Source of the DNA: Actinomycetes bacterium
GTDB taxonomy: Bacteria; Actinomycetota; Coriobacteriia; Coriobacteriales; Eggerthellaceae
Length of the DNA: 41,799 nt
Direction of reading: 5' to 3'
Assembly (NCBI GenBank): GCA_023429565.1
Contig: JAEZDJ010000092.1
Span: 1 to 41,799 of the forward strand
The translations under genes and the position numbers were made by a program. Shown in pieces: positions 1 to 8,720 of this stretch. Within the stretch, counting starts at the first letter, position 1; the number at the start of each line of letters is the position of its first letter. The notes beneath the pieces were generated by a model. That model was not told the DNA's origin. It saw nothing but the letters and a program-made list of their open reading frames with translations, and ran no database searches.

Positions 1-852
1 AGCGTATCAGGAGACTCATAAGGCGGTAACCACACATGCAAAGGGCGGTTCTATCGCATGAAAACGGGGTTTAGGGAAAGTCGTAGCCAGAGGTGAAAGC
101 GGCGGTCACATTAAACGCAAATACTCAATAAATTGCTTGACGAAAAAGAATCGCAAGCGTGATGACCGGTGCAACTCATGTTTGAATGGCAGCGTAATGG
201 GTACTGTTGTGACATTGAAAGGCAATATTTGAATTCAAGGTGACAACGTACCGTCTCGTATAAGGCAAGCCTTTGCATGGAGGATCTTGCCATAAACCTC
301 GAGGGTCCGGTTACCTAACTACAGGGCGATCAATCCGATGGAGCCTGATGACGCTAGGGATTTCAGCGGCAATGATAGGTGGATGGATCTCGACAGACTA
401 TGCGATGAGAGGGGAGTATGCGTGAAGGATGGCGTGAGGGCTAGTCACGAGGAGCCGGCCATTTCCTACTGCTGGCAGGAGGGTTGAATGGCTTTGATGC
501 GCTTATCTTGCGGCCGAACGCCTATAGGCTGGCGTATTTTTGTGACTTTCCTTCATTTGAGACGCCATCTGGGTGGCGTTCTTGATGGCCTCTTGACGCA
601 ATGGTCGATGATTTTTGTGCTGAAGGCCTTCGAAAGTCGTACAAGATTATCCCTCGGTGCATTCCGAAAGGTTGAGAAGGCGGGTGTCGAAGTGCCGGGG
701 AGTCGGCATGGCGGGAAGGCTCGGCGAAGCGTGGTGTCGGGGCGTCGACAGGGTAACGGTGGAAGGCATGGGGATGCCGTGGTGACAGAGGGGTAGGGCA
801 AGGCGGCCCTTGGATTTGCCGAAATGGGGCGGGCATTCCTGTCTTGAATGAA
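1..852. other. Leading region without a convincing gene
   Basis: No frame in this 850-base stretch gives a protein I recognise. About 110-300 is more AT-rich than the rest of the window. A 49-codon plus-strand frame at 338-487 begins with ATG and is acidic (it contains WMDLDRLCDERG), but it has no clear ribosome binding site and no known relative. A short plus-strand frame enters from the left edge and stops at 59-61; it could be the tail of an upstream gene but is too short to judge. A small hairpin, ACGCCA with TGGCGT, lies at about 562-577. The region may be an eroded gene remnant or simple intergenic DNA. Confidence 0.5.
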
Positions 853-874
853 AGAGGACCCCGTGGGGTCCTCT
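850..874 (-). terminator. Terminator of the ABC importer operon
   Basis: A perfect ten-base inverted repeat, AGAGGACCCC with GGGGTCCTCT, lies immediately beyond the stop codon of the last ATPase gene. On the minus strand it is followed by TTTCATT. It is a good rho-independent terminator for the five-gene transport operon. Confidence 0.85.
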
Positions 875-877
875 CGG

Positions 878-1945
878 TCAGTCTATGATCGCCTTGCCGG
901 GGCCGTCTTCGTCGTAGCGATGGCAGGCGCACCAATGGTTCGGCTTTATCTCCACGAGAGGCGGCATGACCTCGTCGCAGCCCTCGACCTTCGCGAAACA
1001 GCGGCTTGCAAAGCGGCAGCCCGGCGGGGGATCGATGGGCGAGGGAACGTCTCCCTCCAGGATGATGCGCTTGTGCTTCGTGGTCGGATCGACTGACGGA
1101 ATGGCTGACAGCAATGCCTGCGTGTAGGGCAGCAAGGGGTCCGCGTACAGCGATTGCTTTGGGGCAATTTCCATCATCTTGCCCAGATACATGACGCCCA
1201 CGCGGTCGGACACGTGCTTGACGACGTTCAGGCCATGGGCAATGAACAGGTACGTCAGGCCGAACTGCTCCTTGAGGTCGTCGAGCAGGTTCAACACCTG
1301 TGCCTGGATGGACACGTCGAGCGCCGAGACCGGTTCGTCGCACACAATGAGCTTGGGGTTCACGGCCAGCGCCCGGGCGATGCCCACGCGCTGCCTCTGG
1401 CCGCCCGAGAACTCGTGCGGGTAGCGGTTGCGCATGTAGTTCGCCAATCCAACGTATTCCAGGAGCTCATTCACCCGATCCTCGACCTTGTTCTTTGGCA
1501 GGATGTTGTTCGTGAGGATGGGCTCGGCGATGATGTCTCCCACACGCATGCGGGGGTTGAGCGATGCGTAGGGATCCTGAAAGATCAGCTGGATGTCCTT
1601 GCAGTACTGTTTGCGCTCGGCCGGCTTCATGGCCGTGAGGTCATGCCCGTCGAAGATGATCTCGCCCGAGGTGGGGCGAAGCAGGTTGACGAGCATCTTT
1701 CCCACCGTCGTCTTGCCGCATCCCGACTCTCCCACGAGGCCGAATGCTTCTCCGCGGCGGATCTGGAAGCTCACATCGTCCACGGCTTGCACGTGGGAGG
1801 TCGTCTTACCGAAGAAGTTCGTCTCGCCGGCAAAGCGCTTTGTGAGGTGCCGGACGTCGAGCAGAATATCGTTATCAGCGTTGCTGGAAGGTCCGTCAGC
1901 CTTTGCTTGGGGCTGTGCTGCGGCCTGTTTGGTTTGCTCGCTCAT
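878..1945 (-). CDS. dppF: Oligopeptide/dipeptide ABC transporter ATPase, DppF/OppF type
   Basis: This is the second ATP-hydrolysing subunit of a peptide- or nickel-class importer and acts on the inner face of the membrane. The 355-residue protein has a Walker A motif GESGCGKTT near residue 73, the ABC signature FSGGQRQRVGIARAL, a Walker B LIVCDEP, and the C-terminal oligopeptide-transporter domain with clustered cysteines (CRFASRCFAKVEGC). The ATG overlaps the stop of the preceding ATPase gene as ATGA, and AGGAGG stands just upstream, so the two are translationally coupled. About 25 extra N-terminal residues are low-complexity and polar. The symbol reflects the family; substrate cannot be read from the sequence, and peptides, nickel or other small solutes are possible. 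Confidence 0.93.
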   Translation of the reverse strand: MSEQTKQAAAQPQAKADGPSSNADNDILLDVRHLTKRFAGETNFFGKTTSHVQAVDDVSFQIRRGEAFGLVGESGCGKTTVGKMLVNLLRPTSGEIIFDGHDLTAMKPAERKQYCKDIQLIFQDPYASLNPRMRVGDIIAEPILTNNILPKNKVEDRVNELLEYVGLANYMRNRYPHEFSGGQRQRVGIARALAVNPKLIVCDEPVSALDVSIQAQVLNLLDDLKEQFGLTYLFIAHGLNVVKHVSDRVGVMYLGKMMEIAPKQSLYADPLLPYTQALLSAIPSVDPTTKHKRIILEGDVPSPIDPPPGCRFASRCFAKVEGCDEVMPPLVEIKPNHWCACHRYDEDGPGKAIID

Positions 1946-3069
1946 TGGTTTTCCTCCTCGGCCTTGTCGAGTTTCTCGATTTCGGCTTCGCGGACGGCGT
2001 CGCCGGCGAGCAGGGCCTCGGCGGTCTCCACTCCACGTGCCGCCTCGGCGTCCGCCAACGCTTCGGCCTCGGCGTTGGCGATGGCGGTGTCGCTCTTGGC
2101 CTCGCCCTCGGCGTTTTCGTAGAGAAAGCAGCGCACTTTGTGGCCGTCGATGTCAACGAGCTGGGGAGCTTCCTTCCGGCAGATGTCCATGCAGGAGTCG
2201 CACCGATCGGAAAAATGGCAGCCCGGCGGCATCTCGAGAGGATTGGGCACCATGCCCTTGATCATGTACAGCCGTTTCGCGTCGTCATCCTCGAGTCGGG
2301 GAATCGACTTGAGCAAGCCGAGCGTGTAGGGGTGCATGGGATGGTCGAAAAGAGCGCGGACCTCGGCTTCTTCCACCACTTGGCCGCAGTACATCACCAC
2401 GACGCGGTCCGCTGTCTCCGACACGACTCCCAGATCGTGGGTGATCAGCAGGACGGCCATTCCGGTCTCTTCGCGCAGTCGTCGCAGCAGGTCCAATATC
2501 TGGGCCTGGATGGTCACGTCGAGGGCGGTGGTGGGCTCGTCTGCAATGAGCAAGCGGGGATTGCATGACAGGGCCATGGCAATCATGACACGCTGCCGCA
2601 TGCCCCCTGACATCTGGTAAGGATAGTCGTCTATGCGCTTCTCGGGGCTGGGGATGCCGACTTTGCGCAGCATGTCGATGGCCCGTTCGCGCGCCTCCTT
2701 CTTGGAGACCTTGCTGTGCGTCCGAATGGCTTCGACAATCTGGTTTCCCACTCGGTATACAGGATTGAGCGACGTCATGGGTTCCTGGAAGATCATTGCC
2801 ATGTCGTTGCCCCGCAACTCGCGGTATTCCTTCTCGGACAGGCCCACCAGGTCCCTGCCCTCGAATTCCATGGTGCCGCCCGACACGTGGCCCGGTTCGG
2901 CCAAGAGACCCATGACCGACAGGCTGGTGACGGATTTGCCGGAACCGGATTCGCCCACAATGGCAAGTATCTCGCCATTGTCGACATCGAAGCTCACATC
3001 TTCGACGGCACGCACGATGCCGCGTTTGACGGGGAATTCCGTGCAGAGGTTTTTCACCGAGAGCAACAT
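1942..3069 (-). CDS. dppD: Oligopeptide/dipeptide ABC transporter ATPase, DppD/OppD type
   Basis: This is the first ATPase subunit of the importer, about 375 residues. It has Walker A GESGSGKS near residue 40, signature MSGGMRQRVMIAMAL, Walker B LLIADEPTTALDV, and the family C-terminal domain with cysteines in CHFSDRCDSCMDIC. The chosen ATG has GGAAGAGGTGATCCC in front of it; a longer reading from 3138 would run into the upstream permease gene. The last roughly 60 residues are unusual: a run of Ala, Glu and Asp (for example AIANAEAEALADAEAARG) that normal family members of about 320-330 residues lack. This tail may be a helical or coiled extension. Four bases separate it from the upstream permease gene. 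Confidence 0.92.
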   Translation of the reverse strand: MLLSVKNLCTEFPVKRGIVRAVEDVSFDVDNGEILAIVGESGSGKSVTSLSVMGLLAEPGHVSGGTMEFEGRDLVGLSEKEYRELRGNDMAMIFQEPMTSLNPVYRVGNQIVEAIRTHSKVSKKEARERAIDMLRKVGIPSPEKRIDDYPYQMSGGMRQRVMIAMALSCNPRLLIADEPTTALDVTIQAQILDLLRRLREETGMAVLLITHDLGVVSETADRVVVMYCGQVVEEAEVRALFDHPMHPYTLGLLKSIPRLEDDDAKRLYMIKGMVPNPLEMPPGCHFSDRCDSCMDICRKEAPQLVDIDGHKVRCFLYENAEGEAKSDTAIANAEAEALADAEAARGVETAEALLAGDAVREAEIEKLDKAEEENQ

Positions 3070-3073
3070 GGGA

Positions 3074-4009
3074 TCACCTCTTCCTTGCTTTGGGGTCGAG
3101 CCCGTCGCGAATGCCGTCGCCCAACAGATTGAATGCAAGGACGGTGAGCGTGATGGCCAGACCGGGGAATATCATGAGCCAAGGAGCACGGAACAGCTCG
3201 TTGCGGCCGCGGCCAAGCATGTCGCCCCATTCGGCGGCCGGGGGCTGCACGCCCAAGCCGAGGAATCCGAGTGCCGCTGCATCGAGGATGGCGGTGGAAA
3301 TGCCAAGCGTGGCCCGCACGATGATGGAGGGAAGGACGTTGGGCAGCACATGGCGAATCACGATGGCGAGGTTCGAGTCGCCGATGACGCGTGCAGCTGC
3401 CACGTAGTCGTTCTCTTTGATAGACAGTATCTCGGACCGCACGATGCGTGCATATTCGGGGATGGAGACCAGGCCAATGGCCACGACTGCTTTCTCGATG
3501 CCGGGGCCGAGCGCAGCCATGATGGCGATGGCCAGCAAGATGGAAGGGATGGCCAGCATCATGTCCATGACGCGCATGATGACGGTGTCCCATTTGCCGC
3601 CCTTGTAGCCGGCGATGGAGCCGAGGATCACTCCGATGGTCAGCGATATGACCACGGCCGCCAGGCCGACGGTAAGCGTGATCTGCGTGCCCACGAGCAC
3701 GCGGCAGAAGATGTCGCGTCCCTGAACGTCGGTACCGAACCAATGGGCCGCGGAGGGTCCCTGAACGGATTCGCTCAGGTTCTGCGCATAGGGGTCATAC
3801 GGCAGAACGCCCGGGGCCAGCTTCGTCACCACGGCGATAATCACGAGGATCAGGATAAAAATGCCGCTGATGAGGGAAGCCTTGTTCGAAACGATGCCCG
3901 CGATCACATCCTTCCAGATGCTTTCGCGCTTTTCCTTTGACGGAAGCGTGGCGAGCGGCGTCTCGGTTGAGGGCTCGGTCGCAAGCTGCTTGTTCTTGCC
4001 CATTGCCAT
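3074..4009 (-). CDS. dppC: ABC importer permease, DppC/OppC type
   Basis: This is the second membrane permease of the importer, about 311 residues. A polar N-terminal stretch of about 45 residues (ending near KASLISG) precedes a first membrane helix and a periplasmic loop (PYDPYAQNLSE...HWFGTDVQGRDIF) typical of DppC. The binding-protein-dependent transport domain has the EAA loop around YVAAARVIGDSN, which contacts the ATPases. The stop of the upstream permease gene and this ATG overlap as TGATG; a GTG one codon earlier is an alternative start. A purine-rich GGAAGAGG lies just before. It should form a heterodimer with the neighbouring DppB-type permease. Confidence 0.93.
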   Translation of the reverse strand: MAMGKNKQLATEPSTETPLATLPSKEKRESIWKDVIAGIVSNKASLISGIFILILVIIAVVTKLAPGVLPYDPYAQNLSESVQGPSAAHWFGTDVQGRDIFCRVLVGTQITLTVGLAAVVISLTIGVILGSIAGYKGGKWDTVIMRVMDMMLAIPSILLAIAIMAALGPGIEKAVVAIGLVSIPEYARIVRSEILSIKENDYVAAARVIGDSNLAIVIRHVLPNVLPSIIVRATLGISTAILDAAALGFLGLGVQPPAAEWGDMLGRGRNELFRAPWLMIFPGLAITLTVLAFNLLGDGIRDGLDPKARKR

Positions 4010-5028
4010 CACCCCTCTTCCTTAGCGCCATACTTGATGCGGGGATCAAGGTAGGCATACACGATGTCGACAACCAGATTCATGATGACGAAGATGACTG
4101 CCACCAAAAGCACAATGCCCTGGACGACGGGGAAGTCGCTCTTGAGCACGCAGTCGACGGCGAATTTGCCGATGCCTGGCCAGGCGAACACGGTTTCGGT
4201 CAGCAGCGCGCCACCCAAAAGGCCCCCGAACTGCAGGCCGATGACCGTCGAGACAGGCAGCATGGCGTTGCGCAGCGCGTGCTTGATGTTGACCGTGCGC
4301 TGGGAGAGGCCTTTGGCGCGGGCCGTGCGAACGTAATCCTCATTGAGTGTCTCAAGCATGCTGGAGCGCGTCATGCGCGTGATGATGGCCATGGAGTAAA
4401 GCGACAGGGCCAGCGTGGGCAGGATCAGATGGAGGAGCACATCGCCGAGGGCCGTCCAGTTGCCTTGCATGATGGTGTCGATGATGAAGAACCCGGTCCC
4501 TCCGGATGGCTGGAGGAGCGGCGTCACCCGGCCGCTTGAGGGAAGCACGTGCAGCGTGCCGGCAAACAGTAGGATGAGCAGGATGCCTGACCAAAAGATA
4601 GGCATTGACACTCCCACGAGGGCGATCAGCATGCTCGCGTTGTCCGCGAGCTTGTTCTTCTTCACCGCCGCGAGCACGCCGAGTGCCACTCCGACAACCG
4701 ATGCCACGATGATGGCACAGATGGCCAGCTCGGCGGTTGCGGGGAAGCGTGAGAGTATCTCGTTCATCACCGGCTGATGGGTGTAGTATGAGGTGCCGAG
4801 ATTCCCCTGCACGGCCCCCACGACGAAATTGATGTACTGGAGCCATATGGGATCGTCGAGCCCATTGTCCATTCGCCAGGTTGCCATCGCTTCCTGAGTT
4901 GCGTGCTCGCCCAGAACCACCGGAGCGGGGTCCGGGGCCAACACGCGGGTGATCAGAAAGATGATGACGGTCACACCCAGCAAGACAGGAATCACCAAAA
5001 GGATTCGTTTGAGGATGTACTTGAGCAA
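4009..5028 (-). CDS. dppB: ABC importer permease, DppB/OppB type
   Basis: This is the first membrane permease, 339 residues, with the typical N-terminus LKYILKRILLVIPVLLGVTV. After a first helix and an external loop it has five more helices and an EAA loop at YVRTARAKGLSQ. I place the start at a TTG codon preceded by AAAGGGG with normal spacing, because residues before it in the open frame (from 5103) would translate through two hairpins and do not resemble the family. DppB proteins usually begin with exactly this lysine-arginine-rich helix. A leader with hairpins separates it from the binding-protein gene. Confidence 0.9.
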   Translation of the reverse strand: MLKYILKRILLVIPVLLGVTVIIFLITRVLAPDPAPVVLGEHATQEAMATWRMDNGLDDPIWLQYINFVVGAVQGNLGTSYYTHQPVMNEILSRFPATAELAICAIIVASVVGVALGVLAAVKKNKLADNASMLIALVGVSMPIFWSGILLILLFAGTLHVLPSSGRVTPLLQPSGGTGFFIIDTIMQGNWTALGDVLLHLILPTLALSLYSMAIITRMTRSSMLETLNEDYVRTARAKGLSQRTVNIKHALRNAMLPVSTVIGLQFGGLLGGALLTETVFAWPGIGKFAVDCVLKSDFPVVQGIVLLVAVIFVIMNLVVDIVYAYLDPRIKYGAKEEG

Positions 5029-5066
5029 CTTTGCCCCTTTCTTGCCTCTCCTGTTGAAACAGGAAT

Positions 5067-5119
5067 GAAGCCGGAGACCCATGATCCCCGGCTTCGGACG
5101 CATCGGTCGTTCCGATGCG
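5067..5119 (-). repeat. Two tandem hairpins in the permease leader
   Basis: Two inverted repeats stand side by side: GAAGCCGG with CCGGCTTC (5067-5095) and CGCATCGG with CCGATGCG (5099-5119). They lie between the binding-protein terminator and the TTG start of the first permease gene. In such operons hairpins here protect or pause the transcript so that the binding protein is made in excess; that role is inferred. Confidence 0.55.
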
Positions 5120-5209
5120 CAATCTCGTCTAGTCGATTAAGACCAGACGACAGTGTAACGTAACTGTGACCCATGCGTTGCGAGAATATGGCTCACGGGA
5201 CACATTGGG

Positions 5210-5236
5210 AAAACTGGCGCTCTTGAAGAGCGCCAG
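5210..5236 (-). terminator. Terminator after the binding-protein gene
   Basis: CTGGCGCTCTT and AAGAGCGCCAG form an almost loopless eleven-base inverted repeat eight bases past the binding-protein stop codon, followed on the minus strand by TTTT. It should end part of the transcripts and lower permease and ATPase expression relative to the binding protein. Confidence 0.75.
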
Positions 5237-5243
5237 CGAAGGC

Positions 5244-6872
5244 CTACGCCTCTTTGGAAACGCCTTTGAAGAAAGCGACTCCGGTCGGATGGTAGTAGAA
5301 GTTCTGAACCTTCGGGTTGACTCCGAGCAGGTTCTTGGAATGGGAGATGAGCAGCCACGGCTGCTTGTCAGCGACCATTTCCTCGCATTGCAGATAGATG
5401 GCGTCACGCTCGTCGCCATCTGGAGTGGTCTGCCCTTCGGCGACAAGTGCCTTGTATTCGTCGTCCTGCCAGTGCGCGACGTTCATGGACCAGTTGGTGT
5501 CGGCAAGGAGGTTCATGAAGTTGTCCGGATCGCCGTTGTCGCCGGTCCAGCCATAGAAGCAGATGTCATAGGGATCGGTCTGCACCTTGGTCTTGTAGGT
5601 GGTCCAGTCGTACTCGGTGATGTCGACGCTCACGCCGACTTCGGACAGGTATCCCTGGATCAGGCGCGCAAGCTCGCTGCCGCCCTTTTGGTTGTAGGGA
5701 CGCGCAGTGGTGTAGGTGATGCACTTGAGCGAGGTGACGCCCTTCTCGGCGAGCGTGGCCTTGGCAGCCTCGGGGTCATAGGGGGTCTGCTCGACGTCCT
5801 TGTCGTACGAGGCCATCCAGATGGGCATGACCGAATTCGCGACCGTGGCGTATTCGCCGTAGATGGTCTTCACCAGTTCCTCGACGTTGACCGCCTGGGC
5901 AACCGCCTTGCGGACTTCCTGATCGGTGCAGGTCCCCGTCTCGGTGTTGAACGCCATGTAGTTGATGGTCATGCCGTCTTCCGAGAACAGCTCGTATCCG
6001 CCGTCGGTGATCTGGCTGACCGAGGAGGGGTCGACGCTCGAGATGACGTCGCACTCGTTGTTGAGCAGCGCCGTGATGCGGGTGTTTCCCTCGGTGATGA
6101 CCTTGAAGATGAGGTTCTTCAGCTTGGGCGCATTGGCGGTGTCCCAGTAGTCCTCATTTGCCGACAGGTTGACGGAGCTTGACTTCGTCCAGCTCTCGAA
6201 CTTGAACGGGCCCGTGCCGACCGGCTGGTCGGAAAGGTTTCCGCCGCTCTTCTCAAGAGCGGTCGGCGAGGGGATGGGGGCTGCCATCGCCATGGCGAGG
6301 TTCTTGAGGAACGGCGTCGACGCCGAGCGCAGGGTGATCTTCACCGTGCGGTCGTCAACGGCCTCGACGGTCTCGACGCCGGTGCCTGCCTCTTCTTCTC
6401 CGAACACGAAAGAAGCGTAGGGCATGTCGGAGTTGCGGTTGGGCTCCAGCTGCCGTTCGATGGACGTCACCACAGCGTCGGCATTGAACTCGGTGCCGTC
6501 GTGGAACTTCACGCCCTCGCGAAGGGGAATCGTGTAGACCAGGCCATCTTCCGATATCTCGGGCAGATCGGTGGCCAGGCACGGACTCACGGTCGCGTCC
6601 TTGTCTCCATAGCGATAGAGACCCTCGTAGATGTTGCAGCACACGACGGCCGACTCGCCGTCGTCGAAATACGCCGGATCGAGAGCGCGGGGATCGGCGG
6701 TCAGGCTATAGGTGATGGTGTCCGCCACCGTGCTGTCTGTGGAACCGCTCCCTCCGCTCGTTTCTCCGCCGCCGCTGCATCCTGCAAGACTTGCCAGGCC
6801 GAAGCCTGCGGTCGCCACGCCGAGCATCTCGACGAATTGGCGCCTGTTCACGGTAAATCTGTTGGTTTCCAT
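5244..6872 (-). CDS. ABC transporter solute-binding lipoprotein, family 5
   Basis: This is the extracytoplasmic binding protein of the importer, 542 residues, SBP family 5 (peptides, nickel, opines and related solutes). The N-terminus VNRRQFVEMLGVATAGFG is twin-arginine-like and ends in a lipobox LAGC with Cys32, so it is probably exported and lipid-anchored. The family signature region is visible as ITYSLTADPRALDPAYFDDGESAVVCCNIYEGL, followed by VYTIPLREGVKFHDGTEFNADAV. The ATG has AAGGAG upstream at normal spacing; a longer reading from 6980 lacks support. It is the first gene of the operon, and substrate is unknown. The presence of a [NiFe] hydrogenase 28 kb away makes nickel worth testing, but nothing in the sequence proves it. 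Confidence 0.92.
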   Translation of the reverse strand: METNRFTVNRRQFVEMLGVATAGFGLASLAGCSGGGETSGGSGSTDSTVADTITYSLTADPRALDPAYFDDGESAVVCCNIYEGLYRYGDKDATVSPCLATDLPEISEDGLVYTIPLREGVKFHDGTEFNADAVVTSIERQLEPNRNSDMPYASFVFGEEEAGTGVETVEAVDDRTVKITLRSASTPFLKNLAMAMAAPIPSPTALEKSGGNLSDQPVGTGPFKFESWTKSSSVNLSANEDYWDTANAPKLKNLIFKVITEGNTRITALLNNECDVISSVDPSSVSQITDGGYELFSEDGMTINYMAFNTETGTCTDQEVRKAVAQAVNVEELVKTIYGEYATVANSVMPIWMASYDKDVEQTPYDPEAAKATLAEKGVTSLKCITYTTARPYNQKGGSELARLIQGYLSEVGVSVDITEYDWTTYKTKVQTDPYDICFYGWTGDNGDPDNFMNLLADTNWSMNVAHWQDDEYKALVAEGQTTPDGDERDAIYLQCEEMVADKQPWLLISHSKNLLGVNPKVQNFYYHPTGVAFFKGVSKEA

Positions 6873-7147
6873 TACATGGTCTCCTTCCCTCAAACCCCGC
6901 TGATGGGCGGGGCCCTCCTTTGGGCTTGCGTGGTGCAAGCGCGTCGACGGGCGAACAAACCCGTCAATGCGCACGAGCATACTTTAGTACAACGGAGTTG
7001 CTCTTCGTGTGACAAATGGACTGGAAACCGTTTTTCGCCCGTGTGCGGGCTTGTCGCGGTCCTCGGGGCGGGTGGGGGGAGTTGTCGGGTCTCCTTCGTC
7101 TACCAGCGAATATTATGTAGACCGAGACAGGGCCGTTCATAATCCTC

Positions 7148-7153
7148 TATAAT
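7148..7153 (+). promoter_or_regulatory. Candidate -10 box, TATAAT
   Basis: A perfect TATAAT stands ten bases before the first ATG of the downstream small membrane protein. Transcription would begin at about 7160, giving either a leaderless ATG at 7163 or a very short leader carrying AAAGG for the in-frame GTG at 7178. No convincing -35 box was seen. Confidence 0.5.
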
Positions 7154-7162
7154 CTTTCCGAC

Positions 7163-7546
7163 ATGAAAGGATCGACCGTGATTTCCGACGATGCCAAATA
7201 CTCCCATATCGCCGTTTCGTCCGATGACGAAGACGACGTCGTCATCCATGCGGGAATGCGCGGGGACGACGACGAACGCGCCGCCGCTTCGCGAACGGAC
7301 GAGGAACGGGCCGATGGCGGGCCCCGCTCCCGCTCGGGGGATGAGGTGGACGACGTTTTGCCTGACGAGGGCGTGACGGGGGAAGAAACGTCGACTGGCC
7401 GCGGGTCGCATCCTGCTGATTCTTTTCGGGAGACGACCGAGGAGGATCTCGCCCCTACATCCATGTCGACGATGCAGAAGGCCATCATTGGCGTAGCGTT
7501 GCTCGTCGTCGTTGGATTCGTCATATATTACAGTTTCCTGCGTTAG
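7163..7546 (+). CDS. Small acidic protein with C-terminal membrane anchor
   Basis: I do not recognise this 127-residue protein. Most of it is a hydrophilic, strongly acidic, probably disordered segment rich in Asp, Glu, Arg and Ser (VSSDDEDDVVIHAG). It ends in one membrane helix, MQKAIIGVALLVVVGFVIYY, with only a few residues beyond, so it looks tail-anchored with the acidic part in the cytoplasm. The start may instead be GTG at 7178, which has AAAGG upstream. The following gene begins 34 bases later, also encodes an acidic N-terminus plus one membrane helix, and is probably cotranscribed. No function can be assigned. Confidence 0.65.
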   Translation: MKGSTVISDDAKYSHIAVSSDDEDDVVIHAGMRGDDDERAAASRTDEERADGGPRSRSGDEVDDVLPDEGVTGEETSTGRGSHPADSFRETTEEDLAPTSMSTMQKAIIGVALLVVVGFVIYYSFLR

Positions 7547-7580
7547 CGCATCGGCGCTGTATCGAGCGGAAGGGTGGACG

Positions 7581-8672
7581 ATGCCGAAACATGCTGCAAA
7601 AATACCCGAGAGTGCCGACGTCGATTCGACCGGCCGCTCTGAAAAGCCTGAGGGAGACGAGCGCGACGCGCCCATCGGGCTGACCGAGGCTTTTTCTCCT
7701 GTCGGCGCTGAGGAGGGCGCCCATGTGGGCGGGTTCGCCTATCAGGGAGACAATGAGGGAGAGTATCCCGATGCGCTCGACAGCCTTGAGCCGCAGGGAC
7801 CGGCGCCTCTCCTTTTCGATGACGAGGGCGCACCCGTCGAAGAGGGGGAGGCGAAGGGCCGTCACGGCAAGGGCGGGAAGCCGCCGATCTCCTCGCGCCA
7901 TCGCAAGTCCCGCCGCATGAGACGCGTGCTCATCGCCATCGTCGTGCTGCTGGTCGCGCTGATTGCGGCCTTGGGGTACTTCACCTTCCGCCTCCTTGCA
8001 GAAAGCCAGACGCTTGCGGCCCAGCAGGCTCAGGAGCAGCAGAGCGCACAGGATGCCACCGCGTCTCAGAACGAGGAGACGAGGGACGCCACGACTGCGA
8101 CGGTCAAGAAGACCGAAGTGCCCAGCCTTGTGGCCGTGCTCGGCATGACGCAGGATGCGGCGGTCGCCGCATTGCAGCATGGGGCGACGGTTACCGTGTC
8201 CCGTGACGTGAACGAAGAGGGCAGCTCCGTCAAGAAGAGCGTCACGGTCGTGCTCACGGACGAGCCGGCTGACACGCGTTCGGGCACCCCGACGGTCTAT
8301 CTCGGCCTCAACGAGGCGGGTGTGGTCGTTCAGGCGGGGTATTCCGCTCCCACGGCTGTTTTGGGCTATGGGTCTCTCAGCTTCGTCGATGCCGTCCGCA
8401 ACGAGCACATCGTCGAGAAGACCCTGCAGGAGGCGGGCACTCCCGTTTCCGAGGGTGCGGCGGTTCTTCCCGACGATAAAACCGTCTATTCGACCTATGC
8501 GTCAGACGGCACGACGCTCGTGAAGGAAAACTGCCCGTTTTCCGGAACTGTGGATCTGAACGGCGTCCAACATGAATGGTCGGCCGTGCTGGTGTATGAC
8601 TACACGACGGCGAACATGTCCGGCAACCTTGCCGACACCGTTCGCATGGTGTACGTCTACATCAACGCCTGA
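7581..8672 (+). CDS. Acidic single-pass membrane protein with PASTA-like segment
   Basis: Unrecognised 363-residue protein. Residues 1 to about 110 are acidic, with low complexity and no membrane segment. After a basic patch (RHRKSRRMRR) comes one membrane helix, VLIAIVVLLVALIAALGYFTF, then an Ala/Gln-rich linker and an extracytoplasmic domain of about 200 residues. The start of that domain, VPSLVAVLGMTQDAAVAAL, resembles a PASTA repeat, a module found on cell-wall-sensing proteins of Gram-positive bacteria; this likeness is by eye only. The ATG has GGAAGGGTGG upstream. It follows the other acidic membrane protein. A cell-envelope role is an inference. Confidence 0.75.
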   Translation: MPKHAAKIPESADVDSTGRSEKPEGDERDAPIGLTEAFSPVGAEEGAHVGGFAYQGDNEGEYPDALDSLEPQGPAPLLFDDEGAPVEEGEAKGRHGKGGKPPISSRHRKSRRMRRVLIAIVVLLVALIAALGYFTFRLLAESQTLAAQQAQEQQSAQDATASQNEETRDATTATVKKTEVPSLVAVLGMTQDAAVAALQHGATVTVSRDVNEEGSSVKKSVTVVLTDEPADTRSGTPTVYLGLNEAGVVVQAGYSAPTAVLGYGSLSFVDAVRNEHIVEKTLQEAGTPVSEGAAVLPDDKTVYSTYASDGTTLVKENCPFSGTVDLNGVQHEWSAVLVYDYTTANMSGNLADTVRMVYVYINA

Positions 8673-8680
8673 CGTTGCAT

Positions 8681-8716
8681 GCGGCGGCCTTGTCCCCTCG
8701 TGGACAAGGCCGCCGC
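8681..8716. terminator. Shared hairpin terminator between convergent genes
   Basis: A fifteen-base perfect stem, GCGGCGGCCTTGTCC with GGACAAGGCCGCCGC and a six-base loop, fills the gap between two convergent genes. It has no T-run on either side but is strong enough to serve both directions. Confidence 0.65.
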
Positions 8717-8720
8717 GCTG

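Noticed and set aside
62..232. A plus-strand frame with the stretch SGGHIKRKYSIN, recalling ribosomal protein L2
   Set aside because: The likeness covers only about ten residues, the rest does not match, there is no start codon with a binding site, and the neighbourhood is not a ribosomal operon.
488..796. 102-codon plus-strand frame in the empty left region
   Set aside because: Arg/Gly-rich composition without recognisable domains, and a competing open frame on the other strand of equal quality.
2633..3940. 435-codon plus-strand open frame across the transporter genes
   Set aside because: Low-complexity composition and full overlap with well-supported permease and ATPase genes.
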